Shown piece after piece: positions 1-11,325 of a DNA stretch of 64,000 bases. Made by a program: the position numbers and the translations under genes. Each line of letters begins with the position of its first letter. The stretch's first letter is position 1. The notes below the pieces were generated by a model. That model saw only the letters and a list, made by a program, of their open reading frames with translations, did no database searches and was not told where the DNA came from. The stretch is taken from NCBI RefSeq assembly GCF_963675165.1, contig NC_087387.1, positions 6,268,058 through 6,332,057 of the forward strand, given 5' to 3'. This DNA comes from Halichondria panicea (lineage: Eukaryota; Porifera; Demospongiae; Suberitida; Halichondriidae).

Positions 1-961
1 TCGATCTTCTTGGTCATACTCCAGGCAAGCGAGGGTCAACTGGACTAGGGGGTGGATCTCACCAAGAGCTACTTTCATTGGAATGATGTAATGTTCGCGG
101 CGTTCGATTTCTGTACGCCCTAAGACTCTTCGAGTAGCAGGATCTCGATATGTTGCAGGTTTGAGATCTTTGGGGAAGGTTTGCGTCAGTGTGAAGAGAG
201 ATACCACACCAAAGGAGAAGATGTCTATGGCAGTGTTGTATCGTGTGACCCCTTCCTCTTGAGCTGCCTCTGGTGGCATGTACACACCAGTGCCTGGCAT
301 TTGAGTCATCGAGGCAGCTAGCCGGCCAGGCTGAATGTTCACAATCCTAGAAACACCCAAGTCTGCTATCTTGGCATTGAGACCGTTATCGACTAGAATG
401 TTCTTGGGACTAGAATGTTCTTGGCAGACAGATCACGATGGGCAATGGGTGGAGTGCGGCTGTGCAGATAGACCACACCTCGGCCAGTCCCCGTCAGAAG
501 GTGCACTTTGAGGTCAATAGGAATGTTGGGGCTGGTTTCCAGAAGGTTGTCGAGGCTGGTTTGTAGCTTCTCCATCAGTAGGACGGGGAGTTGGGCTCCA
601 GGGAGATAGCACACCCCCAGGAACTGTACTATGTGAGGGTGACGGAGCTGGCTCATCAGCTTACACTCCTCCACGAAATCAGTCACCCATTTCTCAACCT
701 GTGGGGGGAAATCAGCCAGTAAATATAATCTATGCTGACTAGAAAAATAAGCAGTGGAGCTAGAATTAGAAATAGATCTACCTGCTGTGGAGAGCCCAGG
801 TTGACAAGCTGTTGGTGTAATTTCTTGGCAGCTACCGTTGCTCCAGGTATCTCTACCTCCTCCACACTGCCATAAGCACCTGCTCCTAGTGCGCGGCCAG
901 TCAACTCAACAGTAGCGACTATAAACTGTTCCAACTCGGGAGCTGTGATTCTGTTAGCCAT
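1..961 (-). pseudogene. Kinase-Kelch gene copy A, 5' part, frameshifted
   Basis: Two exons are visible: exon 1 complement(782..961), 60 codons starting MANRITAPEL, and exon 2 complement(1..698), joined by an 83-bp GT-AG intron. Exon 1 carries the glycine loop GAGAYGSV and the VAAK lysine; exon 2 carries the HRDLSAKN catalytic loop and then runs off the window, so the coiled coil and Kelch part are not seen. Compared with the paralogues at 22602-25124 and 56350-59502, it has a 17-bp tandem duplication directly after the catalytic loop. This shifts the frame before the DLG motif, so the copy should not make a complete kinase. The family is TKL/tyrosine-kinase-like, probably a cytoplasmic signalling kinase; the substrate is unknown. 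An assembly error at the duplication would be the alternative to a true pseudogene. Confidence 0.75.
391..424. repeat. 17-bp tandem duplication in kinase copy A
   Basis: Positions 391-407 and 408-424 are identical 17-mers (gactagaatgttcttgg). Copies B and C have one unit. Because 17 is not a multiple of three, the insertion breaks the kinase frame. Confidence 0.9.
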
Positions 962-1400
962 CTTTATAGATCTTGCAAAAAAGGGGGGTATCTCAGTTAT
1001 TGCAACACTGTTGGGAGTGTCTTGTAACTTACTACACATGCGCAAGGACTGAACACCCACACCCACACACCCTCACAGAGCTCACAGGGAGTGCTGGTTG
1101 TGAGGGAGGGTGCTCTCAGAGCAGTGTAAGGTAGTGCCTGGTAGTGTGTGTGCACTGAAGTCTGACTGAGGAGGTGGAGCCTCTGATCTGGCCAGAGTAT
1201 GAGATGGTGAGACTCTAGACACAGTCTAGCAGGTGAGTTAGCATGAGGCTATGGAGTGATGAGTGGTATGGATTTCTCTGAGCTAGGGTTAGGGATTGAA
1301 GTAAAGTGTGTTTAGGATTGATAAAAGTGACCACTTGAACATTCTTGCCTCTATACATTGTATGCAGTACTTGTGGAGCTGTGGATATCTGTACAGTATA
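962..1400. promoter_or_regulatory. 5' flank of kinase copy A
   Basis: This upstream segment is shared with kinase copies B (about 25125-25380) and C (about 59503-59752), so it is duplicated together with the gene. A piece near 1123-1175 (aaggtagtgcctggtagtgtg) also recurs at about 31608 and 62690 beside a different gene fragment. No clear TATA box was found. At about 1226-1245 it keeps the empty target site of the TIR element that fills copies B and C. Confidence 0.5.
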
Positions 1401-1409
1401 TGTTCCTAC

Positions 1410-1558
1410 CAGAGGAGGTACGACACGCGGGCCTCCATTTAGCAATTAGCCTCTGCAATAACGTTGAGCGTGGGCGGATAATTGAGGCATAATACCGCCC
1501 ACGCTCAACGTTATTGCAGAGGTTGCTAAATCAAGGCACGCGTGTCGTACCTCCTCTG
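1410..1558. mobile_element. 149-bp fold-back MITE, Mutator-like
   Basis: Near-complete inverted repeat: the left arm starts cagaggaggtacgacacgcg and the right arm ends with its reverse complement, around a short loop near 1479-1492. It is flanked by a perfect 9-bp direct repeat tgttcctac at 1401-1409 and 1559-1567. A 9-bp target duplication with long TIRs is typical of Mutator-like elements. It has no coding capacity. Confidence 0.85.
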
Positions 1559-1567
1559 TGTTCCTAC

Positions 1568-2347
1568 CATAAACATCGACCCCTCCCCACACACACACAC
1601 ACACACATACACACGCCCACACACACACAGGGTCACAGGTGGTGGACCTCGAGATAGCCACCATAGAGAAACAACAACACACAAGAGAGAGTGACCATCA
1701 TTACCAGAGTGCTGCAGTACTCAAGGTTACCAGTCTTGTACTGTTAGTTCCTATAGAGCTACAGAATGCATCTCTTAGTTTTGATATTGATTGCTTTTTA
1801 TGACTTCTGAAAGTAGCTTACCATATTATTCATTTTCGTAGACAATACCCAAGGCCCATAACTATGGTCTTTTGCCAATTACAGTTTTTTCCCTCCCGGA
1901 ACTAAAATCTGAGTATGGTTTAGTAAATGTTTGACTGTAGTAAATATCTTTCATTGAAGGTGCTGTGGTGAAGTGTAACGGCTTGTAAGTGTGTGTGGGT
2001 GTACCTTGTGAGAAAAGCTGTAGCCTTTGTTTGGTCAAGATTGAGTAGTCCCATACATGTGTCTCTCATCTAAACATGTCATGTGATAGATAGTTTTGAT
2101 CTAAACTACAATTATGCCCAGTTGAAGATATTCCTCATATTGAGGAGAACTGTGTTCCACCATTCCCTCCCAGCCTCAGTAATACCATGGATTAGCCATG
2201 TCTAAGGACAACCTGCTATTGCATGCTTGCTATTGTAACCCTCTCTTTGTTAGTACCTCAATGACCAAGCTGGGTTGACTAATAAAGTAACTGTGACTTT
2301 GCCTCATTTCATTGTCTTGCTTTTTTGCACAGATCTGTTGTTGCTAG
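1568..2347. other. Non-coding stretch upstream of TBC exons
   Basis: Apart from a short interrupted CA repeat at about 1585-1630, I see no gene, element or structured repeat. The first coding exon of the TBC gene (initiator ATG) should lie here or further upstream but was not recognised. Confidence 0.4.
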
Positions 2348-2429
2348 GCAACCATATCTAATTCTAATCGCACTAGTCCAGAGGAACGAGAACGAATCGT
2401 TGCGAAGCACGATATGGTGAGTGTCACTA

Positions 2430-2629
2430 CCGTATAGCGCGTAATTTCGTGGGATAAAATATTCGTTATTTTCGTGGGCAGGCTGACCTCTACGAAATTT
2501 TAACGTAGACGTGGCTTATCGGAACGTAGGAATGTTGTGCAGCCACAAGACTAAACAAAATTTTTATAAACAAAAACTTTTCTCGAGTTGAACGAATTTT
2601 TTACCCCACGAAACTTACCCGCTATACGG
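2430..2629. mobile_element. 200-bp MITE with TA target duplication
   Basis: It lies in TBC intron 1. The ends ccgtatagcg and cgctatacgg are inverted repeats that extend about 30 bp with a few mismatches (both contain a ttcgtggg/cccacgaa core). TA dinucleotides flank both sides, as in Tc1/mariner-type elements. Related degenerate ends occur near 33484-33636 and 47580-47640. Confidence 0.7.
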
Positions 2630-3217
2630 TATGTAACTTACTATTGGTATCCATGGTAACCACCCCCATGTGTACCTTCCCTAGTGTATGTGCTTAATTA
2701 ACTGAATGCTTGTTTTTCCCAACATTATCTATTTTACTATCTATTTATGGGCACTGTGTGTGTGCACGGGTCATGATAATGCTCTAATGCTATTGGTGGA
2801 TACTTCATCTGTTGTTAGAACAGATTAGTGAAATCACTCGTGGTATGGTCTTATAGCATATCATGTAATTCTGTAGAGTCTTATTATAATTATATAGTAG
2901 AGCTGTGTAGTGTGTTTCTATATTTAGAACAGCCCCTGTGTTGTGTGCTATTCATGTCACTAGTCCATTGAATCACTCCTTGTAAGAGTATAATTATAGA
3001 TACTTCATTGTTGATATTGCAAAGTGATGATGCCATTATTACCTCACACCTGGTAGTAAAGATCCGCTTTGTTATATAGCGCATGAGTACACACACTACC
3101 TTGACCACACACCCTGACCGCACCCACCCAGGGTCGGGAGAAGGGTGCTGTGATAGAGGACTGGGAGAACCCTGACCTCTCACTCTACACCACCACTGAC
3201 AGATATGGCTTCATGCA

Positions 3218-5554
3218 GTGAGTTACTGTACAAGGTTTGGTGCAACAATCATTGAGGGTGGAGCCAGAATTCCTTGTAAAGTGTATTTGTGTTGAGTTCG
3301 ACCTTCATAAAGTTGTCATAACTTTGTCATACTTCACTGAATTTCAAAGCTTCTATATCATTGGATTCCTTGTTAAAAAGCGCTTCTATCTATATGCTGT
3401 AGAGCTGGTAAGCTCCAACCAGCTAAAAGTTAGCATTTTCCATAGAAGTCCCAGGCATACTTGTCCACCACATAAAGCATAAATGAAGCCATAATTGACC
3501 ACATAACTTCCGGGGTCGAACTCAACGCAAATAGACTTTAGTTATAATTATGTTATTGTTTTTTTGCACTTTGCCACAGCTTAATATTGTATGAGACAAC
3601 TGTTTCTTTGTTTAATTCCTGTAACTTCATTCATTCATTTATATAAGGAACGCTCAAAACCCTCGACACTCTTTGTTGATGTTGCAAAGACAACCCGCTT
3701 TTCGGTTATGAAAACCCTGTACTTATTATGCCTCGGTGCGCATGCGCAAGCGAGGTATACGGTAGTGTGTTTGTGTGTGTGTGTCTGTGTGTGTGTGTCT
3801 GTGTGTGTGTGTACGTGTAGACTGCTACTAGACTGGCGGCGACAGCCCTCGCTCGTGTACCGCGAGGGACTGGCAAACTGTCTATCAGTCACTCGTCTCA
3901 GCTGCAACAAGCATTGCAGCCTATCAGATTGCTCAACGTCATATTAGCCCTGTAATTGTAACCGCACTTACACTTCAGGGGATTCAGTGCATTCCATAGT
4001 AGCTGAATCTCATAGCAAAATTTAACCACATTATCTATAACGATATTCATGTTTAGTAGTGTCATACGATCTATTACACTTCCGCTGAGACGAGTGACTG
4101 ATAGGCAGTTTGCCAGTCGCTCGCGCTACACGCTCGGGCGGCTGTCACCGCCAGTCTAGACTGCTACAGCGGCTCAAGGATCAATGAAGTGCAAGTAAGA
4201 GTTTCTATAGGCTTCTAGTCATGTTTTAATTCGTGGATTTGCAAAATAAAGCTTCGTTCTCGAGTTATGCCTAGTTTTGGTTAGTACTTGGAATGTCATT
4301 GCAGCCTCAGGCTTTTCAGAAGAGCATGTAGCCAAACTTGTTTACCGATGTTGCTACTCTACTTAGTAGTTAGCTCTGCACTAGAACGCTAGCTATTAGC
4401 AGCTGCAAGAGTGAGAATAGAGCTGCAAGGCTCTGCTGATGGTGGCAGCCATTAATTTTAGACTTGAACTTTTGGCATCGATTGTTTTTAACAACAATCA
4501 TGGTTGATCATTACCCACTCTTTTAGTTTGCATGCAGCGTTCATCATGTACGTGTATAGTAGCTTTATGTTATGTAGCTTTGGCATCTCCACCGAGGCAT
4601 CAGCACCTGCGGTGCTTTCATTTTATAACAGTTGAAATGCCACTTTGAAAGGTATCTTCTAAGCTGTCCGAGAACACAAAAACAAAAATATTGAACGCTA
4701 CACTAAAGTTACGGCTATTGATCACTGCAACCCCCCCCCCGTTTATTCAATGGTTGGGGGATTTTATTGTGAGGCATGTTTGCCAATAGAGAGGTGCATG
4801 GCCTCCTAACACAGTCAGGTCCAAACATATGCTATGGAGATGTTGAGTGGCTGTATTATAGAGGGTGACTACAATAGACAGGTTTGACTATAACTACAAT
4901 CATTCTGCCCCCCTCCACTTCCACACAGGCTGAGTGGACTGATGATGTGGCCCAGTTCAGAGGACCAAGAAGCCTGTCACTAAAGAGTGTGTGCTCATCA
5001 TAGACACTGTCTGGGGAGGCAGTACTGGAGAAGATCAGTAACAACATCCAACTCAAGGCCATCAGGTTATTAGTAGGACACTCAGGCAGAGTCAAGTGTA
5101 TTATGTGTGTACACTAACCACTAGGACACCCTCTATAATTATTCTGCTCAGGCAAAATCCAGCAAAATTTACTAAGTGTAATAGCTTCCCAATAACATCA
5201 ATCAGCTGCCATAACTTGAATTCCGTGGATCCAATTTCAACTAATGCTTAGAAGTAAACCTTTCAAATGGTGTCATCGAAGTTCATATTTAAGAGATAAA
5301 AGTGTTTGCCAATTTGGCAATACCATGGATATACCATGGTCCAAAGGTGAATAATGACAAATTATAGCCCCAACAAAAGTTTGTTATGTTTAACTACAAC
5401 CCCCCCAGCCCTCCGTTTGTTCAATGGTTTGGAGACCTGCTATAACTTGAATTCCGGGTATCCAATTTCAACGCTTTTCGGATTTTCTGAAAGCTTAGAA
5501 AGAGACTTTCATATTTGAGATATAAAATTAATGTCAATTTCTTATTTCAGCTGC

Positions 5555-5558
<4 letters not shown>
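3218..5558. other. Long intronic or non-coding stretch with a fold-back repeat
   Basis: No coding exon could be supported. It contains a GT-rich tract at about 3765-3815 and an inverted repeat with arms at about 3819-3902 and 4085-4170 around 180 bp of spacer, probably a degenerate fold-back element. A C-rich/A-rich duplicated motif (caaccccccc near 4728 and 5399) is also present. Confidence 0.45.

Positions 5559-5629
<71 letters not shown>
5559..5629. repeat. (CA)n microsatellite
   Basis: About 35 uninterrupted CA units in the presumed TBC intron 2. Confidence 0.95.
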
Positions 5630-5631
<2 letters not shown>

Positions 5632-6340
5632 CTATCTATTTATTTTGACTAATGCCTTGTGCAACCAAAATTAGAGGTTAATGATTGTTTTGTGCTTGCC
5701 ACCTATAGAAGAACCACATAGACCCATCCCCATTATCAGATACTAGATCTACCACCACAAAACCTGACCCAGACAATACAGGCCTGTACCTTATAAATTA
5801 AGCCTCCCTCAAGGTCAGATTTAGTTGACACAAGCCATGCACAAGCTAAGTTGAAGTATTACAGCAGCCAATATCAAGTCTAAGACAAGTTCTATACTTT
5901 ATGTCAGCATTACCTCAAATGTGAATATAGCTTACAATCAGCATGGCCCCAAGTGAGTAGCTAACAATAATTATATTGAGTATACTAGTCGTTCTGAATG
6001 CAACAGATGAATGGGGAGGGTTGGTGCACCGTTAAAGACTCTTTAACCCATCATTCTCGACTCTCAAGGTCGGGCATCTGATTGATTTTTTCTACAGTAT
6101 GGTTTTGTGCTGTTTGTTCTTTTGTTTCCTTTTTTTTTCCATAGTCCCTTAACTATTACTGAAGAGCTTCCCACAATAATGTAGACACACTGTGATAGAC
6201 TATATGCAAAATAACTTAGATACAGATCGGATTGCATTTATAACTTTGAGCTGTTTCTAAGTTGTAGGCTGAGTCAGTAATTATGTGTCGGAAAGCCCGA
6301 TCCCACCCCCTATACTTCTGTATAATTATACCATTCTCAA

Positions 6341-6471
<131 letters not shown>

Positions 6472-6486
6472 TTCTCCACTTCACAG

Positions 6487-7495
6487 GTGTGGAAGATAGG
6501 AGATGATGTTGCCGGGTATGTGAGGACAGTGAAGTTGGTTCAGTTAGAGAGAGAGAGAGAGCAATCAAGTGGGCCACCATGGTCAGTCAGTGGGACAGAT
6601 ACAACCACTCATCAACACTGCACAGAAGGGTCAACAAAGGTACTACCATATATGGGCTGTATAGATTTGTATAAAACAGATTGCATATAGTGAAGCAATT
6701 GTTGATCTAAGCATATCATATCGTACAGCTACCAAAGAGCTACAAAATACATATTTTAGTTTTAACTATCCCAACTTAAGTTACGGACATCCAAAGTTAT
6801 CCTCTAAAACTCTCCTCTTGTGTGCATAATTATAGTTCCCTGATAATGATGAGTGTCCTCTTGTGCAGGGATCCCTAACTCAGTGCGTGGGTCAGTGTGG
6901 AGACATGTGCTTGATATTGAGAACCTACGACAAGACGGTATCTATGAGGCTATGAAGGAGTTGGGCAGACGCACATCACCTGACGTACGACAGATTGATC
7001 TGGACGTGTTGAGGACGTTCAGGAAGCACATTATGTACAGGGAACGGTATGGGATCAAGCAGCAGGCCTTGTTCCATGTGCTGGTGGGCTACTCCATGTA
7101 CAATCCTGTGAGTGTGGTGGACTGGAGACTGATATTTCTGAAATGGGCTGTTTTGATGGGCTGGCTTTGATTGCCTGTAACTCTTGTATGTTTTCTAGAG
7201 TGAGATTTGTACCTTACGACACACACACACACACATGTATCACCACCCACACACACACATGTATCACCACCCACACACACACACACAGAGCCTGGGCTAT
7301 TGTCAGGGGATGAGCAGCCGTGCTACTCATGTATCTCAATGAGGAGGATGCATTCTGGGCTCTCGTGGCTTTAATAGGGAACAAGAAGTACGCTATGCAT
7401 GGTCTACTGATACCAGGGCTGCCCAAACTGTTGGCCTATTGTGACTATCATGCTGACATGATGAAGAGGCTCAAACTAGACAGGCATCTGGTGAG

Positions 7496-7563
<68 letters not shown>

Positions 7564-8101
7564 CGTGTGTGTGTGTGTGTGTGTGGGTGTATCTCACAGT
7601 CACAATGTACAGCCCTCCTACCACATGTAGGGAGGGATAGTTATAATTATTATCTAGTGACAGTGATGCTGTGTACACGTGTATTATTACTGAGTGATGT
7701 TATTGGTTTATTTAACGTGTGCCCCTCCCCCAGAACAAGTATCATGTGAATGCCTCAGAGTACAGTGCTGCTTGGTTTGTGAAGCTCTATCTAGACGCTG
7801 TGAGTCTGTGTAGTGTGTGTCATGTGATCACTAAGCATCATCATCGCCTCTAGTCCTCACATTTTGTCATGTGTTTTTTCGTACTGAGTTTGTTTTTCTA
7901 GGCTAATTACTGTACTTTAACCCCTCCTCCCGCCCACAGTTTCCGTTCCAGTTGGTCCTGCGTATATGGGATGCCCTATTCTTCCAGGGAGAGAGTGTCC
8001 TCGCTGCCATGTCCCTAGTGGTGCTCAAGATGAACACTAGTGAGTGGGACCATCAGTCATGGCTTAAATACCAGCTAGAGTTAATCCTATATCAATGTAC
8101 A
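6487..8101 (+). pseudogene. TBC exons 3-7, tandem unit 1
   Basis: Exons: 6487..6639 (ERAIKWATMVSQWDRY), 6869..7107 (GIPNSVRGSVWRHVL, arginine finger IDLDVLR), 7289..7490 (GYCQGM glutamine finger), 7734..7799 (NKYHVNASEYSAAW) and 7940..8101 (LVLRIWDALFFQGES). Phases match from exon 3 onward. Lesions: exon 3 has (GA)7 after a TTA codon where (GA)6 would keep the frame, and exon 5 lacks 8 bp (tattgcag) after 7317, shifting the frame just after the glutamine finger. Exon 5 also has a 6-bp in-frame loss near 7476. The final exon is missing from this unit; the next unit starts instead. Confidence 0.8.
7491..7590. repeat. (GT)n tract at start of TBC intron 5
   Basis: About 45 GT units begin directly after the donor of exon 5. 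The same intron carries this tract at very different lengths in the other three TBC copies. Confidence 0.95.
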
Positions 8102-8216
8102 AGTACGTTCACACACATTCTACCCTCCCTACTACACACACATTATAGGCTGGAATATTTCAGTGACTAACTCGTTGAAAACTGATATTATATACAATGT
8201 GCATACAGACCCCCCC

Positions 8217-8256
8217 CACACACACACACACCCACACACACACACACACACGCACG

Positions 8257-8340
<84 letters not shown>

Positions 8341-8730
8341 GTTCTCACCCCCCCCACACACACACACATTTATTGTGTTCTCACCCCCCCCACACACACA
8401 CACACATTTATTGTGTTTTCACCCCCCCCCCACACACACACACACACACAGTGTTCTCACCCCCCCCCACCCACACATTTATTGTGTTCTCACCCCCCAC
8501 ACACACATTTATTGTGTTCTCACCCCCCACACACACACACATTTATTGTGTTCTCACCCCCCCCCCACACACACATTTATTGTGTTCTCACCCCCCCCCA
8601 CACACACACACACATTTATTGTGTTCTCACCCCCCCACACACACACACACATTTATTGTGTTCTCACCCCCCCCCACACACGCACATTTATTGTGTTCTC
8701 ACCCCCCCCCACACACACACACACAACATT
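8217..8730. repeat. CA tract and TTTATTGTGTTCTCACCCC minisatellite
   Basis: After an interrupted CA tract (8217-8338), about eleven units of gtgttctcacccccc plus cacacaca and tttatt follow, each about 30-45 bp and variable in C and CA number. One unit of the same kind lies at about 53283-53335 before TBC copy 4, so the array is an expansion of sequence normally found upstream of exon 3. It sits at the junction between the two tandem exon blocks. Confidence 0.9.
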
Positions 8731-8744
8731 TCTCCCCTTCACAG

Positions 8745-10943
8745 GTGTGGAAGATAAGAGATGATGTTGCCGGGTAACTATGTGAGGACAGTGAAGTTGG
8801 TCCAGTTAGAGAGAGAGAGCAATCAAGTGGGCCACCATGATCAGTCAGTGGGACAGATACAACCACTCATCAACACTGCACAGAAGGGTCAACAAGGTAC
8901 TACCATATATGGGCTGTATAAAACAGATTGCATATAGTGAAGCAATTGTTGATCTAAGCATATCATATCGTACAGCTACCAAAGAGCTACAAAATCCATA
9001 TTTTAGTTTTGAAATTGAAGTATCCCAACTTAAGTTACGGACATCCAAAGTTACCCTCTAAAACTGTCCTCTTGTGTGCATAATTATAGTTCCCTGATAA
9101 TGATGAGTGTCCTCTTGTGCAGGGATCCCTAACTCAGTGCGTGGGTCAGTGTGGAGACATGTGCTCGATATTGAGAACCTACGACAAGACGGTATCTATG
9201 AGGCTATGAAGGAGTTGGGCAGACGCACATCACCTGACATATGACAGATTGATCTGGACGTGTTGAGGACGTTCAGGAACCACATTATGTACAGGGAACG
9301 GTATGGGATCAAGCAGCAGGCCTTGTTCCATGTGCTGGTGGGCTACTCCATGTACAATCCTGTGAGTGTGGTGGACTGGAGACTGAAATTGCCCTGTTTT
9401 GATGGGCTGGCTTTGAATGCCTGTAACTCTTGTTGAAGATTTCTAAAATATACAATTGCCCACACCCACACACATGTATTACCACCCACTCCACGCCCAC
9501 ACATGTATTACCACCCACTCCACACACACACACAGAGCCTGGGCTATTGTCAGGGGATGAGCAGTATTGCAGCCGTGCTACTCATATATCTCAATGAGGA
9601 GGATATGCATTCTGGGCTCTCGTGGCTTTAATAGGGAACAAGAAGTACGCTATGCATGGTCTACTGATACCAGGGCTGCCCAAACTGTTGGCCTATTGTG
9701 ACTATCATGCTGACATGAGGAAGAGGCTGTTGCCCAAACTAGACAGGCATCTGGTGAGGAGTGTGTGTGTGGGTGTGTGTGTGTGTGTGTGGCGTGTGTG
9801 TGTGGTGTGTGGTGTGGGCGTGTGTGTGTGTGTGGTGTGTGTGTGTGCGTGCGTGCGTGCGTGTGAGTGTGTGTGTGTGTGTGTGCGTGCGTGTGCGTGC
9901 GTGCGTGCGTGTGGTGTGTGTGTGGGTGTGTGTGTGTGTGTGGTGTATCTCACAGTCACAATGTACAGCCCTCCTACCACATGTAGGGAGGGATAGTTAT
10001 AATTATTATCTAGCGACAGTGATGCTGTGTACACGTGTATTATTACTGAGTGATGTCATTGGTTTATTTAACGTGTGCCCCTCCCCCAGAACAAGTATCA
10101 TGTGAATGCCTCAGAGTACAGTGCTGCTTGGTTTGTGAAGCTCTATCTAGACACTGTGAGTCTGTGTAGTGTGTGTCATGTGATCACTAAGCATCATCAT
10201 CGCCTCTAGTCTTCACATTCTGTCATGTGTTTTTTTCGTACTGAGCTTGTTTTTCTAGGCTAATGACTGTACTTTGACCCCCCCCTGCCCACAGCTTCCG
10301 TTCCAGTTGGTCCTGCGTATATGGGATGCCCTATTCTTCCAGGGAGAGAGTGTCCTCGCTGCCATGTCCCTAGTGGTGCTCAAGATGAACACTAGTGAGT
10401 GGGACCATCAGTCATGGCTTAAATACCAGCTAGAGTTCATCCTATATCAATGTACAGTACGTTCACACACATTCTACCCTCCCTACTACACACACATTAT
10501 AGGCTGGAATATTTCAGTCACTAACTCGTAGAAAACTGATATTATATACAATGTGCATACTGTATAATCAGACCACCCCCACACACACACACACACACAC
10601 TCACACACACACACACCCACACACACACACTCACACACACACACACACATACTTGACAGGGCAGTTTCTTCGCGAGCGAGAGGATGGTATTCGTATCTCT
10701 CTCCAGGAGCTATCTCGTCAGTCCTTCAACGAAGATGAGGTTATCGCTGAGCTACAGAGTGTGACTGCCGACCTCAACAAGTCTCGACAAGCCATCCCAC
10801 AAGTGGTGGAGCTGGTGGAACTGTCAGAGCTCAACAGACAAGCGTTGGAGAGAGCTGCTTTGAACTCTGCCTCTAGTGGAACTCATGATAGCTTAGTGGT
10901 GACTGGAGCTAGTCCTGATTCTAGTGCAGAGTCGTGGGTGTGA
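8745..10943 (+). pseudogene. TBC exons 3-8, tandem unit 2
   Basis: Exons: 8745..8896, 9123..9361, 9536..9753, 10090..10155, 10295..10456 and about 10665..10943; the last ends SSAESWV and stop. Lesions: exon 3 has (GA)5 instead of the frame-keeping (GA)6 and lost one base before its donor (aacaag against aacaaag); exon 4 has a stop TGA at 9242-9244 where the paralogues have CGA (arginine); exon 5 has a 2-bp insertion near 9603. The last exon encodes a soluble C-terminal tail (FLREREDGIR onward, about 92 residues) after the TBC domain. For that exon, acceptor AG at 10663-10664 gives a phase-compatible join; the AG at 10658-10659 does not, unless the donor at tgt/aca shifts too. Confidence 0.8.
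9754..9945. repeat. Degenerate (GT)n in TBC intron 5, unit 2
   Basis: About 190 bp of GT with GC and GG interruptions, directly after the exon 5 donor. It is the counterpart of 7491-7590. Confidence 0.9.
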
Positions 10944-11200
10944 GCCCACCCCCTCAATCTTGTCTGTTTCTATGGTTACACTGATTGTTTGTATGTCACA
11001 CCAACTGTATACAAGTGTGCTTCACTGTTACTGTATGTTGTCTTGTGTATATCAGAAACAATATTCAATCAACTGACACATAATTGTACGATATTGATTA
11101 TAATTATATAGATACTAAACTACGTATACATTTATACATTATAACATGCAGAAGTACATTAGTTATGATATTCAGGAATTGGAGCCTGTACGGTCTCATG
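10944..11200. other. Convergent 3' region between TBC and HOIP-like genes
   Basis: The first part equals the 3' flank of TBC copies 3 and 4 (after 22378 and 56136). The similarity ends near 11095-11110, where this locus joins the HOIP-like gene, whereas copies 3 and 4 continue into kinase-Kelch genes. Confidence 0.6.
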
Positions 11201-11292
11201 TCAATAGCTGGTTGGTCTTGGCCACTGGTCACCGCTGGGGAGTGGTAGGTGTTGCTGCACATACTGTAGAAACAGAGCCACCTATTAATTAC

Positions 11293-11325
<33 letters not shown>

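Noticed and set aside
2890-3183. Minus-strand ORF overlapping TBC exon 2
   Set aside because: Antisense to an exon with clear USP6NL similarity; no homology of its own.
4925-5095. Possible exon after an acacag acceptor (AEWTDDVAQFRGP)
   Set aside because: The frame meets TAG soon, has no similarity to the TBC family, and lacks a donor in phase.
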